From NCBI GenBank assembly GCA_028704125.1, contig JAQVLM010000031.1:1-13355 (forward strand): a DNA stretch of 13,355 nucleotides, written 5' to 3'. Position numbers and translations under genes: made by a program. Positions 6,679 to 13,355 of the stretch are shown here, piece after piece (the first letter of the stretch is position 1; each line of letters opens with the position of its first letter). A model generated the notes under the pieces. It was not told the origin of the DNA, made no database searches, and worked only from the letters and a program-made list of their open reading frames with translations. The stretch is from Opitutales bacterium. GTDB lineage: Bacteria > Verrucomicrobiota > Verrucomicrobiia > Opitutales > JAFGAQ01.

Positions 6679-8685
6679 TCATTTGTTTTTCCTGAATCGC
6701 TTGATCAAGGGAAGTCCGAGGAGCGCCAGCAGTGAGAGTGGGTCGATTGCACCGCCGCCGCCGGAAGGCAGTCGGGGGGCTGAGTGAGGGAATGCCGGCT
6801 GATTTGAGTCGACCACATGGCTCTGCGGAGTCGCCGTGTTGCGGATGCTCTGGGCCTGGCGTTCCGTTGCCGTGCGGGTGGCGTTTTTGCGCTCGATGCC
6901 ATAGCGGTTGAATGCCTCGTCATCGAGCAGGATCATGGATGTCTGATCGGTTACGATCTGGGAATGCAGTGCAATGTCGAGGATCGCACTGGCACTCTCC
7001 TTGGAATCCACGAACCCGAGTTTCTCTGCGGATTGGAGTTCCTCGATCTGTTTCAGCGCCCAGATCCGCTCGAGTTCGGGATGCGTGGTGTCGGTTTCCG
7101 GGAAGCTGAAGCGGGTGTGGTAGACCTGTGGTTGTCCGGATATCTTGCAGCTGATTTCGAGTTCAGCCTCGGAAGGCGCAGCGTACCGTCCGAGAAGAAC
7201 CAGCTGTTGTCCACGGAATACCTTGGCGTATTGGCTACGGGATACATCGTAGGTCTGCGCTCCTTTGATTTGGATCGTGACGTCGTGCATGCACGTGTGG
7301 AGCACCTTGTTTTTGGCGAGGAGGATCTGGCCAATAATGTCGTCGCTATTCGACACCGCCTTGTAGGATCCGCCGGATGCCGCACAGATCTGTTCCATGA
7401 GCTCCCAGTTCGAGCTGTTACCCATGAGAAAACCGAAGGTGCGGATATCTTTGCTCGTGATCAGCTTAACGAAGCTGGCCGGGTTGATGTTGCCGGTGTT
7501 GGTAACCCCATCGGTCACAAGAATCATGCTGGTCACCCGATCGGCATCCACGTTTTTGAGGGCCTGCATGATGCCATCGTAGAGGTTGGTGCCGCCGGAC
7601 TCGCGCACGGCATCCAATTCTCCCAGCGCGTGGCTCACGTTATCCGGAGTCGCGGGTACCCAACTGCGGGTCAGTTCGCGGGCGCTATTGTTGAAAAGCA
7701 CGATTCGGAAACGATCAACCGGTCGGAACGACTGAATGGTCTGTTTCACTCCCGAAACAAGGGTTCCGATTTTGCCGGTCATGCTGCCGGATGTATCCAA
7801 TACAAACACGTAGTCGGCTCCCTGATCGAGGGGTTGAAGGTCGATTCCGGGGGTGATGACCATCAGGAAGGTGCCGGGTTTGGATGGATCGGCACGGTAG
7901 GGGATAACCTCGATCCGGCCCGGTTGGTTGTCCTGGAGCAGGTAGTAGAATACGAAATCCTTGTTGAGGGATCCTCCTTGGGATTCATAGCGGAAGGTGG
8001 GGTTTCCGTGTTCATCAAATCCGTTGACCCCTGCATAAAGAGGGGAACGCGTCGAGCTCACCGGAATCGAGGACTTCACCGTAACATCGATCGAGAATTG
8101 ACCGGTGACGGTATCGTTTTGCAGCCAGAACGCATCGGCGGCGTCATCGGTTCCCCCCTCTTCGAGCGGGTAGGTGTATTTGCCCATTTCCGAGTCGATC
8201 TCGATCGGTTGATAGTAGACCGTTCTGACGGTCGCGTTTCCCATGGCCGGAACCGCTGATACCCAGAATTCGAAGCGCTGGAATCCGCTTTTCTCGGCCA
8301 ATCCAACATCGTTTCCAGCAGCAGCTTCTTTTTGATAGATGTCCTGCGCCTGCTTCTTCTCGACCACCTCACCCCGGATGAGCTTTTCGCCCAGCAGGAT
8401 TTCCATCTCTGAAAGGCTGGCATGTTGTGGCAAGGGGAGCGTGTAGAGCGCTTCGGATGCGGTGGGATTCGGATTGTGGAAGGTTTGGAGGACCTCGGTT
8501 TGGGCGAATCCATTGTTGATCGTCACCTTGACCTGATGGTCGGTGATCTGGAGGTCCTGAAGGGAAGGGTCCCCGATCTTGAGGAGTCCGGCCGCATTCA
8601 GTGATAGGGCCGACAGTCCAGAGAACAAGGCAATTGCGGATACTGCGGATCGCCTGATAAAACCTGTGGTTGTTGGAGTTTTCAT
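6679..8685 (-). CDS. Secreted VIT-VWA domain protein with GlyGly-CTERM sorting tail
   Basis: This exported protein of 668 residues has a signal peptide (about 1-32, basic RR then a hydrophobic core), a vault/inter-alpha-trypsin (VIT) domain (about 33-160; NGFAQTEVLQTFHNPNPTASEALYTLPLP pattern), and a von Willebrand A domain (about 290-455). The VWA domain has a full metal-ion adhesion site: DTSGS at 297-301, Thr366 in GGTNLYDG, and TDG at 391-393. A further domain reaches to about 595. The C-terminus is Ser/Pro-rich, then SGGGGAIDPL, a hydrophobic stretch (649-661) and the basic end KRFRKNK, the exact plan of a GlyGly-CTERM tail. The same VIT-VWA architecture is known as the target of a marine proteobacterial sortase, there with a different tail. 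It is the first gene of the operon with the rhombosortase that should process it. The start has no Shine-Dalgarno sequence. Confidence 0.93.
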   Translation of the reverse strand: MKTPTTTGFIRRSAVSAIALFSGLSALSLNAAGLLKIGDPSLQDLQITDHQVKVTINNGFAQTEVLQTFHNPNPTASEALYTLPLPQHASLSEMEILLGEKLIRGEVVEKKQAQDIYQKEAAAGNDVGLAEKSGFQRFEFWVSAVPAMGNATVRTVYYQPIEIDSEMGKYTYPLEEGGTDDAADAFWLQNDTVTGQFSIDVTVKSSIPVSSTRSPLYAGVNGFDEHGNPTFRYESQGGSLNKDFVFYYLLQDNQPGRIEVIPYRADPSKPGTFLMVITPGIDLQPLDQGADYVFVLDTSGSMTGKIGTLVSGVKQTIQSFRPVDRFRIVLFNNSARELTRSWVPATPDNVSHALGELDAVRESGGTNLYDGIMQALKNVDADRVTSMILVTDGVTNTGNINPASFVKLITSKDIRTFGFLMGNSSNWELMEQICAASGGSYKAVSNSDDIIGQILLAKNKVLHTCMHDVTIQIKGAQTYDVSRSQYAKVFRGQQLVLLGRYAAPSEAELEISCKISGQPQVYHTRFSFPETDTTHPELERIWALKQIEELQSAEKLGFVDSKESASAILDIALHSQIVTDQTSMILLDDEAFNRYGIERKNATRTATERQAQSIRNTATPQSHVVDSNQPAFPHSAPRLPSGGGGAIDPLSLLALLGLPLIKRFRKNK

Positions 8686-8720
8686 ATTTGGTTCGGTTGA
8701 TATTATGGATGCGGATGATT

Positions 8721-8736
8721 TGCAGGCTGCGTGCCA
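8721..8736 (-). promoter_or_regulatory. Sigma-54 (-24/-12) promoter of the VIT-VWA/rhombosortase operon
   Basis: On the minus strand the bases read TGGCACG-CAGC-CTGCA against the sigma-54 consensus TGGCACG-N4-TTGC(A/T). Only the first T of the -12 element differs, and the essential GG and GC are at the correct 10-base spacing. Transcription would start near 8709-8711, about 25 bases before the VIT-VWA ATG at 8685. A sigma-54 activator is encoded divergently next door. Confidence 0.85.
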
Positions 8737-8760
8737 ATTTGGCGGTGGATTTGTATGTCA

Positions 8761-8789
8761 TTGCAGTGTAGCTGGATAAGGTATCTATT
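8761..8789 (+). promoter_or_regulatory. Possible sigma-70-type promoter of the sigma-54 activator gene
   Basis: TTGCAG and TCTATT are separated by 17 bases and lie about 45 bases before the activator start. The match to TTGACA/TATAAT is only moderate. It is the best candidate in the short divergent intergenic region, but it could be chance. Confidence 0.3.
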
Positions 8790-8809
8790 GCTAGGGAGGT
8801 TTTGGGGTG

Positions 8810-8828
8810 TGTCGATTTTTGGTCGACA
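8810..8828. promoter_or_regulatory. Perfect palindrome, candidate activator-binding site (UAS)
   Basis: TGTCGA-TTTTTGG-TCGACA: two perfect 6-base arms with a 7-base centre. It lies about 75 bases upstream of the -24 element of the operon promoter, a normal place for an enhancer site bound by a dimeric sigma-54 activator, and just before the activator gene, where binding could also govern its own expression. Confidence 0.5.
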
Positions 8829-8831
8829 AAT

Positions 8832-8845
8832 TGTGAATGTTCACA
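8832..8845. promoter_or_regulatory. Second perfect palindrome overlapping the first possible start of the activator gene
   Basis: TGTGAA-TG-TTCACA is a perfect palindrome of 14 bases, four bases after the previous one. It covers the ATG at 8837. If it is an operator, the true start of the activator is more likely ATG 8858. It shares no obvious half-site with the neighbouring palindrome, so it may bind another protein. Confidence 0.4.
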
Positions 8846-10378
8846 TGCATATATTGTATGCCTTACAGGTTGTTTTCTGCTGCTGAACTGGAGATTGCCG
8901 AGACCCTTGGGGGTCTGATCTACGCCAATCCATTCAAGTCCGAGCGTCTGGAGCTGAACCGGCGCTTTTTTGAGCTCATCCGGGATCAGGGTTTTGGATA
9001 TGAACCAATGGCTGTGGCTGACGGGAAGCCGCGCAACCTGAACATTGAGTCGTATATCGCGGTGTCCCGGCATCTCTTGAAGAAGGCGGTGGTGCGGCAC
9101 CGGAAGGAGGTTGGCAAACCGGTGGATGCGAGGCACCTCAGGGTGTACGAGAATCTGGTGTATGTTTACTTGTTTCACTGGATTCTGGAGGAGATGGATC
9201 ATTACATCCGGAGGTGTCTGGATCATCCTTTGGACAACCGGCGTTGGGAGGCGTATGCCTCTCTGGAGAGGGAATTCAGGGAGTGGTTTGGACCCTTCGA
9301 GGGGGTATTGAACCCGGATTACGAAGTGGAAGTGTTCGCGGGTTTCTGTTTTCAGATCCGGCGGGCGTACTACCATGCTTTTCACACGCTCAAGGGAAAC
9401 AGCGTGTGTTTGAACCGAATGCGGGCGCGGGTATGGGACTCGGTTTTCACGCATGACATGCGGCGCTACATCCGCTCGCTCTACAACCGCATGTCCGACA
9501 TCTATACCTTGATATGTGGCCCTTCGGGATCCGGTAAGGAAGTGGTGGCGCGTTGCATCGGCTTGTCGCGTTACATTCCCTTTGACCGGGAACAGATGCG
9601 TTTTGAACGCAACTTCACCGAGTCCTTCCATGCGATCAACCTATCGGCGCTTTCACCGACGCTGATTGAGTCGGAGCTGTTCGGCCACAAGAAGGGAGCC
9701 TTCACCGGAGCGTTGTCGGACAAGGTCGGATACTTCGAATCCAGCGGCACCTATGGAACTGTGTTTCTGGATGAAATCGGAGACACCGACCCGCTGGTGC
9801 AGGTGAAGTTGCTGCGTGTGCTTCAGACCCGGCAATTCCAAAGGCTGGGTGATACCCGGACCCTGGGTTTTCAGGGAAAGGTGATGGCGGCCACCAATGT
9901 TGATCTGGTAGAGGCCATGAAAAAGGGCACCTTCCGTGAGGACTTGTATTACCGCTTGTGTGCGGATCAGATCCGGACCCCATCCTTGAAGGAAATCCTT
10001 CAGGATGAACCGGATGAGATCAACATCCTGCTCAAATACGTGTGCGGGAAGTTTGCGGGAGAGGATGAGGGGGAGCGCCTGGAGTCCGAATGCCGGGACT
10101 GGATACACCGGCACATGCCGGCATCCTATGAATGGCCCGGAAATTTCCGCGAACTGGAGCAATGTGTGCGCAACATCATGATCCATGGGGAATACAATCC
10201 CCACCGGAAAGATGAAGGGACCGGAGATGAATGGGATCGGATCCGTGGAGGAGGACTTTCGCTGGATGAGCTGATCGGCTTCTACGTGCGTCAGGAATAC
10301 AGTCGCACCCCCAGTCTGGTGGAGGTTGGCTTGAGGTTAAAAGTCGATCCGCGGACCGTGAAAAAATACCTTCGATAA
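8837..10378 (+). CDS. Sigma-54-dependent activator with an unrecognised N-terminal domain
   Basis: This enhancer-binding protein of 513 residues has a complete AAA+ core: Walker A GPSGSGKE (228-235), the sigma-54-contacting GAFTGA loop (287-292), Walker B VFLDE (309-313), sensor I AATN, FREDLYYRL, and sensor II WPGNFRELEQCVRNI. The usual PPLRERxxDI element is replaced by TPSLKEILQDEPDEI. The C-terminus has a helix-turn-helix (SLVEVGLRLKVDPRTVKKYL). The first 215 residues are neither a receiver, GAF nor PAS domain that I can see. They are helix- and aromatic-rich (GGLIYANPF, VYVYLFHWILEEMDHYIRRC) and lack a conserved phospho-acceptor pattern, so the signal is unknown. It lies divergent to an operon with a sigma-54 promoter and is its natural regulator. 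ATG 8837 gives the longest frame; ATG 8858 (MPYRLFSAAELEI) is a good alternative. Neither has a Shine-Dalgarno sequence. Confidence 0.92.
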   Translation: MFTCIYCMPYRLFSAAELEIAETLGGLIYANPFKSERLELNRRFFELIRDQGFGYEPMAVADGKPRNLNIESYIAVSRHLLKKAVVRHRKEVGKPVDARHLRVYENLVYVYLFHWILEEMDHYIRRCLDHPLDNRRWEAYASLEREFREWFGPFEGVLNPDYEVEVFAGFCFQIRRAYYHAFHTLKGNSVCLNRMRARVWDSVFTHDMRRYIRSLYNRMSDIYTLICGPSGSGKEVVARCIGLSRYIPFDREQMRFERNFTESFHAINLSALSPTLIESELFGHKKGAFTGALSDKVGYFESSGTYGTVFLDEIGDTDPLVQVKLLRVLQTRQFQRLGDTRTLGFQGKVMAATNVDLVEAMKKGTFREDLYYRLCADQIRTPSLKEILQDEPDEINILLKYVCGKFAGEDEGERLESECRDWIHRHMPASYEWPGNFRELEQCVRNIMIHGEYNPHRKDEGTGDEWDRIRGGGLSLDELIGFYVRQEYSRTPSLVEVGLRLKVDPRTVKKYLR

Positions 10379-10393
10379 AGGGTGTTTTTCAGA

Positions 10394-10447
10394 TCCGGAA
10401 GTCACCGGACAGTGTAATTGCGCAAGACCCCATCCGCTCTTTTGGGG
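10394..10447. terminator. Two weak hairpins between convergent genes
   Basis: TCCGG-AAGTCA-CCGGA (10394-10409) and CCCCA-N10-TGGGG (10428-10432 with 10443-10447) lie in the 74 bases between the ends of the activator and the exonuclease-ferredoxin gene. The stems are only 5 bp and no clear T-run follows on either strand, so this is a weak terminator call based mainly on position. Confidence 0.22.
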
Positions 10448-10452
10448 AGATG

Positions 10453-11457
10453 CTATTTCAGCTTGCGGGTGATCAGGATGTGCTCTTTGACCGGTTTTCC
10501 TTTGATGAGGTGGCCCTGGATGATCGATTCGATTACATCCGGCGTGCATTGGCAATACCAGGTGCCTTCCGGGTAAACCACCATGATCGGTCCTTTTTGG
10601 CAGATTCCGAGGCAGTTGACTTGCGATAGGAGAACTCCGCCCTCGTTTGTCAGCTTGAGCTGGTGGAGGCGTTTGCGAAGAAAGTTCCAGGATTCGGCCG
10701 CCTTTTCGGATGTTGAGCATCGGCCGGACTGGGTGTCCTGGCAGAATAGCACGTGGCGTTTGAGGGTGGGGATCCCGATCTTGTTAAGCCGGTTTTGAAG
10801 GGCTTCGCTGATGACGGGTGGCTTGCGGGAAGAAGCGGATGCTTTGGATGCTGTGATACCGGCTTTTTTGAAGGCGAGGTAGACTTCGCGGCTGATCCAT
10901 GCATCGGTGGCGGCATAGACCACCTGTTTTGGTGTAAGTTCCGATCGTGCCCAATTGGAAACCTGCACACTTTTCGAGATCCGTTTTCCGATAAGGATGC
11001 CGCAGAGGCTGCGAAGCCCGGTGTTCTGAATCCCGGCGATTCTCGCGAGATCCGCCAAATCGAGGAAACCCGCAGGGTCAAATGAGAATACCTTGAGCAA
11101 ACCAGCTACATCATCTTTGAGCGCCACGCCTACTTTGAGAAAGGCCGCATCCGAAAACAGGTCCGCGATGGGTTTGGGGTCCCGGATTTTGGAGACCTGA
11201 ATCAGAAAGACCTCACGGGATGTGGCCAGTTGAATGAGCGAGGGCAGAAAGTTGTCGTTCCGGCTGAAACTCGGTTTGGTTTCTGTGTCGAATCCAAGGA
11301 CCTTGTCTTTGCGGATGGAGGATAGATGGGCCTCCAGCTTCTCCTGACTGTCGATGAGATGGGTGGGACCGGAATACTCCGTAAGGGGTAACTGGTTGAT
11401 CTCCTCTTTCGAAATAGTAGCCGGAAAGCTCGGCTGGCTACGCTTGCTTCTCAACAT
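10453..11457 (-). CDS. DEDDy 3'-5' exonuclease (RNase D-like) fused to a [2Fe-2S] thioredoxin-like ferredoxin domain
   Basis: This single frame of 334 residues joins two normally separate proteins. Residues 50-200 are a DnaQ-like exonuclease of the RNase D type: GFDTETKP (Asp57, Glu59), VGVALKDDVAGL (Asp115/116) and YAATDAW (Tyr181, Asp185) give the full DEDDy set, with NWARSELTPKQVVYAATDAW as the family signature. Residues 232-325 are a thioredoxin-like ferredoxin: VLFCQDTQSGRC (Cys239, Cys247), QVNCLGICQKGP (Cys282, Cys286) and VVYPEGTWYCQCTPD. The four cysteines are the cluster ligands expected. The linker (about 201-230) is Ser/Lys-rich. Start ATG 11457 is chosen because the exonuclease domain begins soon after; the frame stays open to 11751, inside the upstream gene, and GTG 11466 is possible. 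The fusion could couple nucleic-acid trimming to redox state (inference). Confidence 0.87.
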   Translation of the reverse strand: MLRSKRSQPSFPATISKEEINQLPLTEYSGPTHLIDSQEKLEAHLSSIRKDKVLGFDTETKPSFSRNDNFLPSLIQLATSREVFLIQVSKIRDPKPIADLFSDAAFLKVGVALKDDVAGLLKVFSFDPAGFLDLADLARIAGIQNTGLRSLCGILIGKRISKSVQVSNWARSELTPKQVVYAATDAWISREVYLAFKKAGITASKASASSRKPPVISEALQNRLNKIGIPTLKRHVLFCQDTQSGRCSTSEKAAESWNFLRKRLHQLKLTNEGGVLLSQVNCLGICQKGPIMVVYPEGTWYCQCTPDVIESIIQGHLIKGKPVKEHILITRKLK

Positions 11458-11561
11458 GAACACGTGCTCTGAAATATTGGGGTGTTTTGGCAATCCAAAC
11501 GGTGGGGTTATCCCGAAAGGATAAAAAGGCCAGATAATGCAAGAGAACTTCAGCGTAAAGG

Positions 11562-13286
11562 TTAATTTTGAACACCCGCTGCGTTTTGGGATATGGTATA
11601 GCGGAGGTCGTCCGGTGTGCGGATTCCGAAAACCTGATCCTGAATGGATCCATCGGATTTCAACCAGACCACACCCGGGAGGTTGCGCTGAAAGGTGATC
11701 TGCCTGAAAAGCCGGTTGGCAAGCCCGGACTCGTGGATCATCACCGGCCATTCCGGCCTGAGGGCGACCAGCGCCTTGAGGTGTTTCTGTTGGTCCGGGT
11801 TGAGGGATACCTGGAGCACTTCGACTTTCAGGTCCATGCGACGGAGTTTTTCGATATGGGCATCGATTTGTGATGCGAGGGATGCCGCAAAAGGAATGGA
11901 TGTTTTTTCGTCGATAAAGAAGAGGATGTACAGATCGGTGCGGGTCCCAACCGATCGGTCGTAGGGAATGAATTCACCTTTGCGGAAAAGATACCAGGCT
12001 GCCGTGTCCAACATGGATCGGGTGGTGAGGTAGCGGTCTTTTTCGGCATTGAGGACCATGTTGCTGGCCGCTTTTTCCAGTATGTCGCAAGCCGAGAGGT
12101 TGAATGCGATGGTTTCTCCGTTGTATTCGGAAATCAGCTGCTCATCCTTGATGCGCCCAAATGGCAATTCTGTTCCGGTGGGAAGTGTGAACGCCGTTTC
12201 GCCCTGACCAAACACGACCGGGTTGATCAATCGGACGCTTTCCGGCCACAGAAGGGTATCGGTGTGAATACGGCCCGCATCGACGACGGTATTCTGTTTG
12301 CTGGGGTTGCGGTAGACCTCCCATGCGCGTGCAATGATGTCGGTGTCGTCGAAATAGAGGGCGTAGAGTTTTCCATCGCGTTCGAAGAAAACCTGCAGTC
12401 CCTTGACATCCTTGACATCGACCAGACTGAGTGCGGGAAGACTGAAGCCGGGGAAATTCATGCCGACACGCAGGGCGACCTGTTTGGGCCAATATGCCGG
12501 GTATTCTTCCAAATACCATGGGCTAAAGCCCTGACGTGCTTCGGAAGGGGCCGCGGCTTGTGGTTCGGCCTGCGGAGTGTCCAGCGGGGCTTCGGCTTGT
12601 GGAAGGGAAATGTCTGTTTCAGAATGGGCCGTATCGGACTGGGAAACCATGGCTTCGGCAGTTGGCGTATCCTTACGATTGTTATCAGCCGGGGACTCGG
12701 TATTTGCCTGTGGCGAGTCGTCGATTGAATCCGCGCCATCGGGTTGCGGATCAGGGGCGGCCGGCGGGATTGGATCGGTATCGGCCGGGGCGGTTTCTCC
12801 GGCAGTATCCGGATCGCTGCTCTCCTGAGTTTCTTCGGTGGATGGTGGTTCAGAAGCCGGCCCGGATGCTTCATCCGTGGGCGCCGGAGTTGGGTCATCC
12901 TGTTGCGCGTCTGCGTCATTCGGTGTGGAAGGGTTCTGTTGCGGAGCTTGTTCTGTATCCTTGGGTTCTTCCGGTTCTTCATCCGGTGCTGACTCGGCCG
13001 GTTCGGGGGAATCAGCTGGTGCTTGAGATTCGGAATCGTCCGAATCCTTGGGATCTTCAGGTGTGGACTCGGGACTGTCGGCGCTTTCCGGGGCCGCGGG
13101 CGTTTCCTCCGATGCTTCGGGCTCGTCGGCGGTTGGCGATGGCTGCGCCGGGTTGGTGCTTTCGATAGCGGTTGAGTCCGTCCCGTCCTCTGCTGTAGCG
13201 GCAACGGAGGGGTTGAGGAAGGCGAAAAGCGGAAGGCTGGCGCAAAGAATAATGCGGAGCATGCGGATGAGGGGGGTGGTCTTCAT
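11562..13286 (-). CDS. Exported protein with long acidic disordered region and conserved thioredoxin-like C-terminal half
   Basis: This protein of 574 residues has a signal peptide (MKTTPLIRMLRIILCASLPL through about Ala30). Residues 31-251 are low complexity, made almost only of Pro, Glu, Asp, Ser, Thr, Ala and Gln, strongly acidic, without a strict repeat unit. Residues 254-574 are ordinary folded sequence (SPWYLEEYPAYWPKQVALRV at the border). The last 120 residues (VEVLQVSLNPDQ, WPVMIHESGLANRLF, LPGVVWLKSDGSIQDQVFGI) have the strand order of a thioredoxin-like fold without a CXXC. I know no named family. It is probably periplasmic or surface-exposed. The frame is open to ATG 13340, but ATG 13286 places the signal peptide at the N-terminus and is preferred. 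It lies 104 bases before the exonuclease-ferredoxin gene on the same strand; joint transcription is possible. Confidence 0.8.
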   Translation of the reverse strand: MKTTPLIRMLRIILCASLPLFAFLNPSVAATAEDGTDSTAIESTNPAQPSPTADEPEASEETPAAPESADSPESTPEDPKDSDDSESQAPADSPEPAESAPDEEPEEPKDTEQAPQQNPSTPNDADAQQDDPTPAPTDEASGPASEPPSTEETQESSDPDTAGETAPADTDPIPPAAPDPQPDGADSIDDSPQANTESPADNNRKDTPTAEAMVSQSDTAHSETDISLPQAEAPLDTPQAEPQAAAPSEARQGFSPWYLEEYPAYWPKQVALRVGMNFPGFSLPALSLVDVKDVKGLQVFFERDGKLYALYFDDTDIIARAWEVYRNPSKQNTVVDAGRIHTDTLLWPESVRLINPVVFGQGETAFTLPTGTELPFGRIKDEQLISEYNGETIAFNLSACDILEKAASNMVLNAEKDRYLTTRSMLDTAAWYLFRKGEFIPYDRSVGTRTDLYILFFIDEKTSIPFAASLASQIDAHIEKLRRMDLKVEVLQVSLNPDQQKHLKALVALRPEWPVMIHESGLANRLFRQITFQRNLPGVVWLKSDGSIQDQVFGIRTPDDLRYTISQNAAGVQN

Positions 13287-13355
13287 TGCTGATCGGTATC
13301 GTGGTAGAGCAGTAAAGTTGGATTGATATGAAGGATTCATCCTGAATCCTTTATG

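Noticed and set aside
6817..8259. Plus-strand open frame of 480 codons
   Set aside because: It is exactly opposite the VIT-VWA gene, whose domains and motifs are unambiguous; the plus-strand translation shows no domain pattern.
8740..8755. Possible second sigma-54 promoter on the plus strand (TGGCGGTGGATTTGTA)
   Set aside because: The essential GC of the -12 element is GT, and the -24 part is poor; overlap with the strong minus-strand promoter makes chance likely.
8369..9631. Minus-strand open frame of 420 codons
   Set aside because: It spans the antisense of the sigma-54 activator, the intergenic promoter region and an off-frame part of the VIT-VWA gene; a shadow.
11508..11524. Hairpin TTATCC-CGAAA-GGATAA between the exported protein and the exonuclease fusion
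   Set aside because: The stem is AT-rich and weak, and on the minus strand the T-run precedes rather than follows it, so it is not a terminator; no operator evidence.
1..13355. CRISPR arrays, tRNA/rRNA genes, insertion sequences
   Set aside because: No regular repeat-spacer pattern, no cloverleaf-like segment and no transposase-like frame was found on either strand by reading; short or degenerate elements could still be missed.

Overview
The window looks like a Gram-negative chromosome segment of moderate GC. A marine or freshwater Verrucomicrobiota (Opitutae-like) bacterium is my best guess, but no marker gene here settles it. Supporting points are a rhombosortase/GlyGly-CTERM protein-sorting pair (an outer-membrane-bearing trait), an NtrY-type kinase with an NtrC-type regulator, a lipoprotein, and start sites that almost all lack a Shine-Dalgarno sequence.

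Layout. 1-1828 (+): the 3' end of an NtrC-family sigma-54 activator overlaps by ATGA with its membrane histidine kinase. 2034-2909 (+): a methyltransferase with an N-terminal zinc-knuckle, in DNA of visibly lower GC. 2977-4252 (-): a gene graveyard in which three unrelated fragments are joined end to end. These are a glycosyltransferase with an in-frame amber codon and no usable start, an internal piece of UDP-GlcNAc 2-epimerase (wecB) with a 2-bp frameshift, and the end of an Ig/cadherin-like domain. 4336-4725 (-): a small helical protein. 4871-5470 (+): an HD-domain phosphohydrolase.

5576-10378 is the most coherent block. On the minus strand, in transcription order, are a secreted VIT-VWA protein ending in a GlyGly-CTERM tail, a small putative lipoprotein, and a rhombosortase of the intramembrane serine protease type that processes such tails. 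A near-perfect -24/-12 sigma-54 promoter lies about 35 bp before the VIT-VWA start. The divergent gene on the plus strand encodes a sigma-54 activator with GAFTGA and an N-terminal region of about 215 residues that I do not recognise. Two perfect palindromes lie between them, where an activator would be expected to bind. I read this as a self-contained, transcriptionally switched surface-protein sorting system: activator, sigma-54 promoter, substrate, accessory lipoprotein and processing protease.

10453-13286 (-): a fusion of an RNase D-like DEDDy 3'-5' exonuclease with a thioredoxin-like [2Fe-2S] ferredoxin. Upstream of it is an exported protein with a 220-residue acidic P/E/S/T/D-rich stretch and a conserved C-terminal half.
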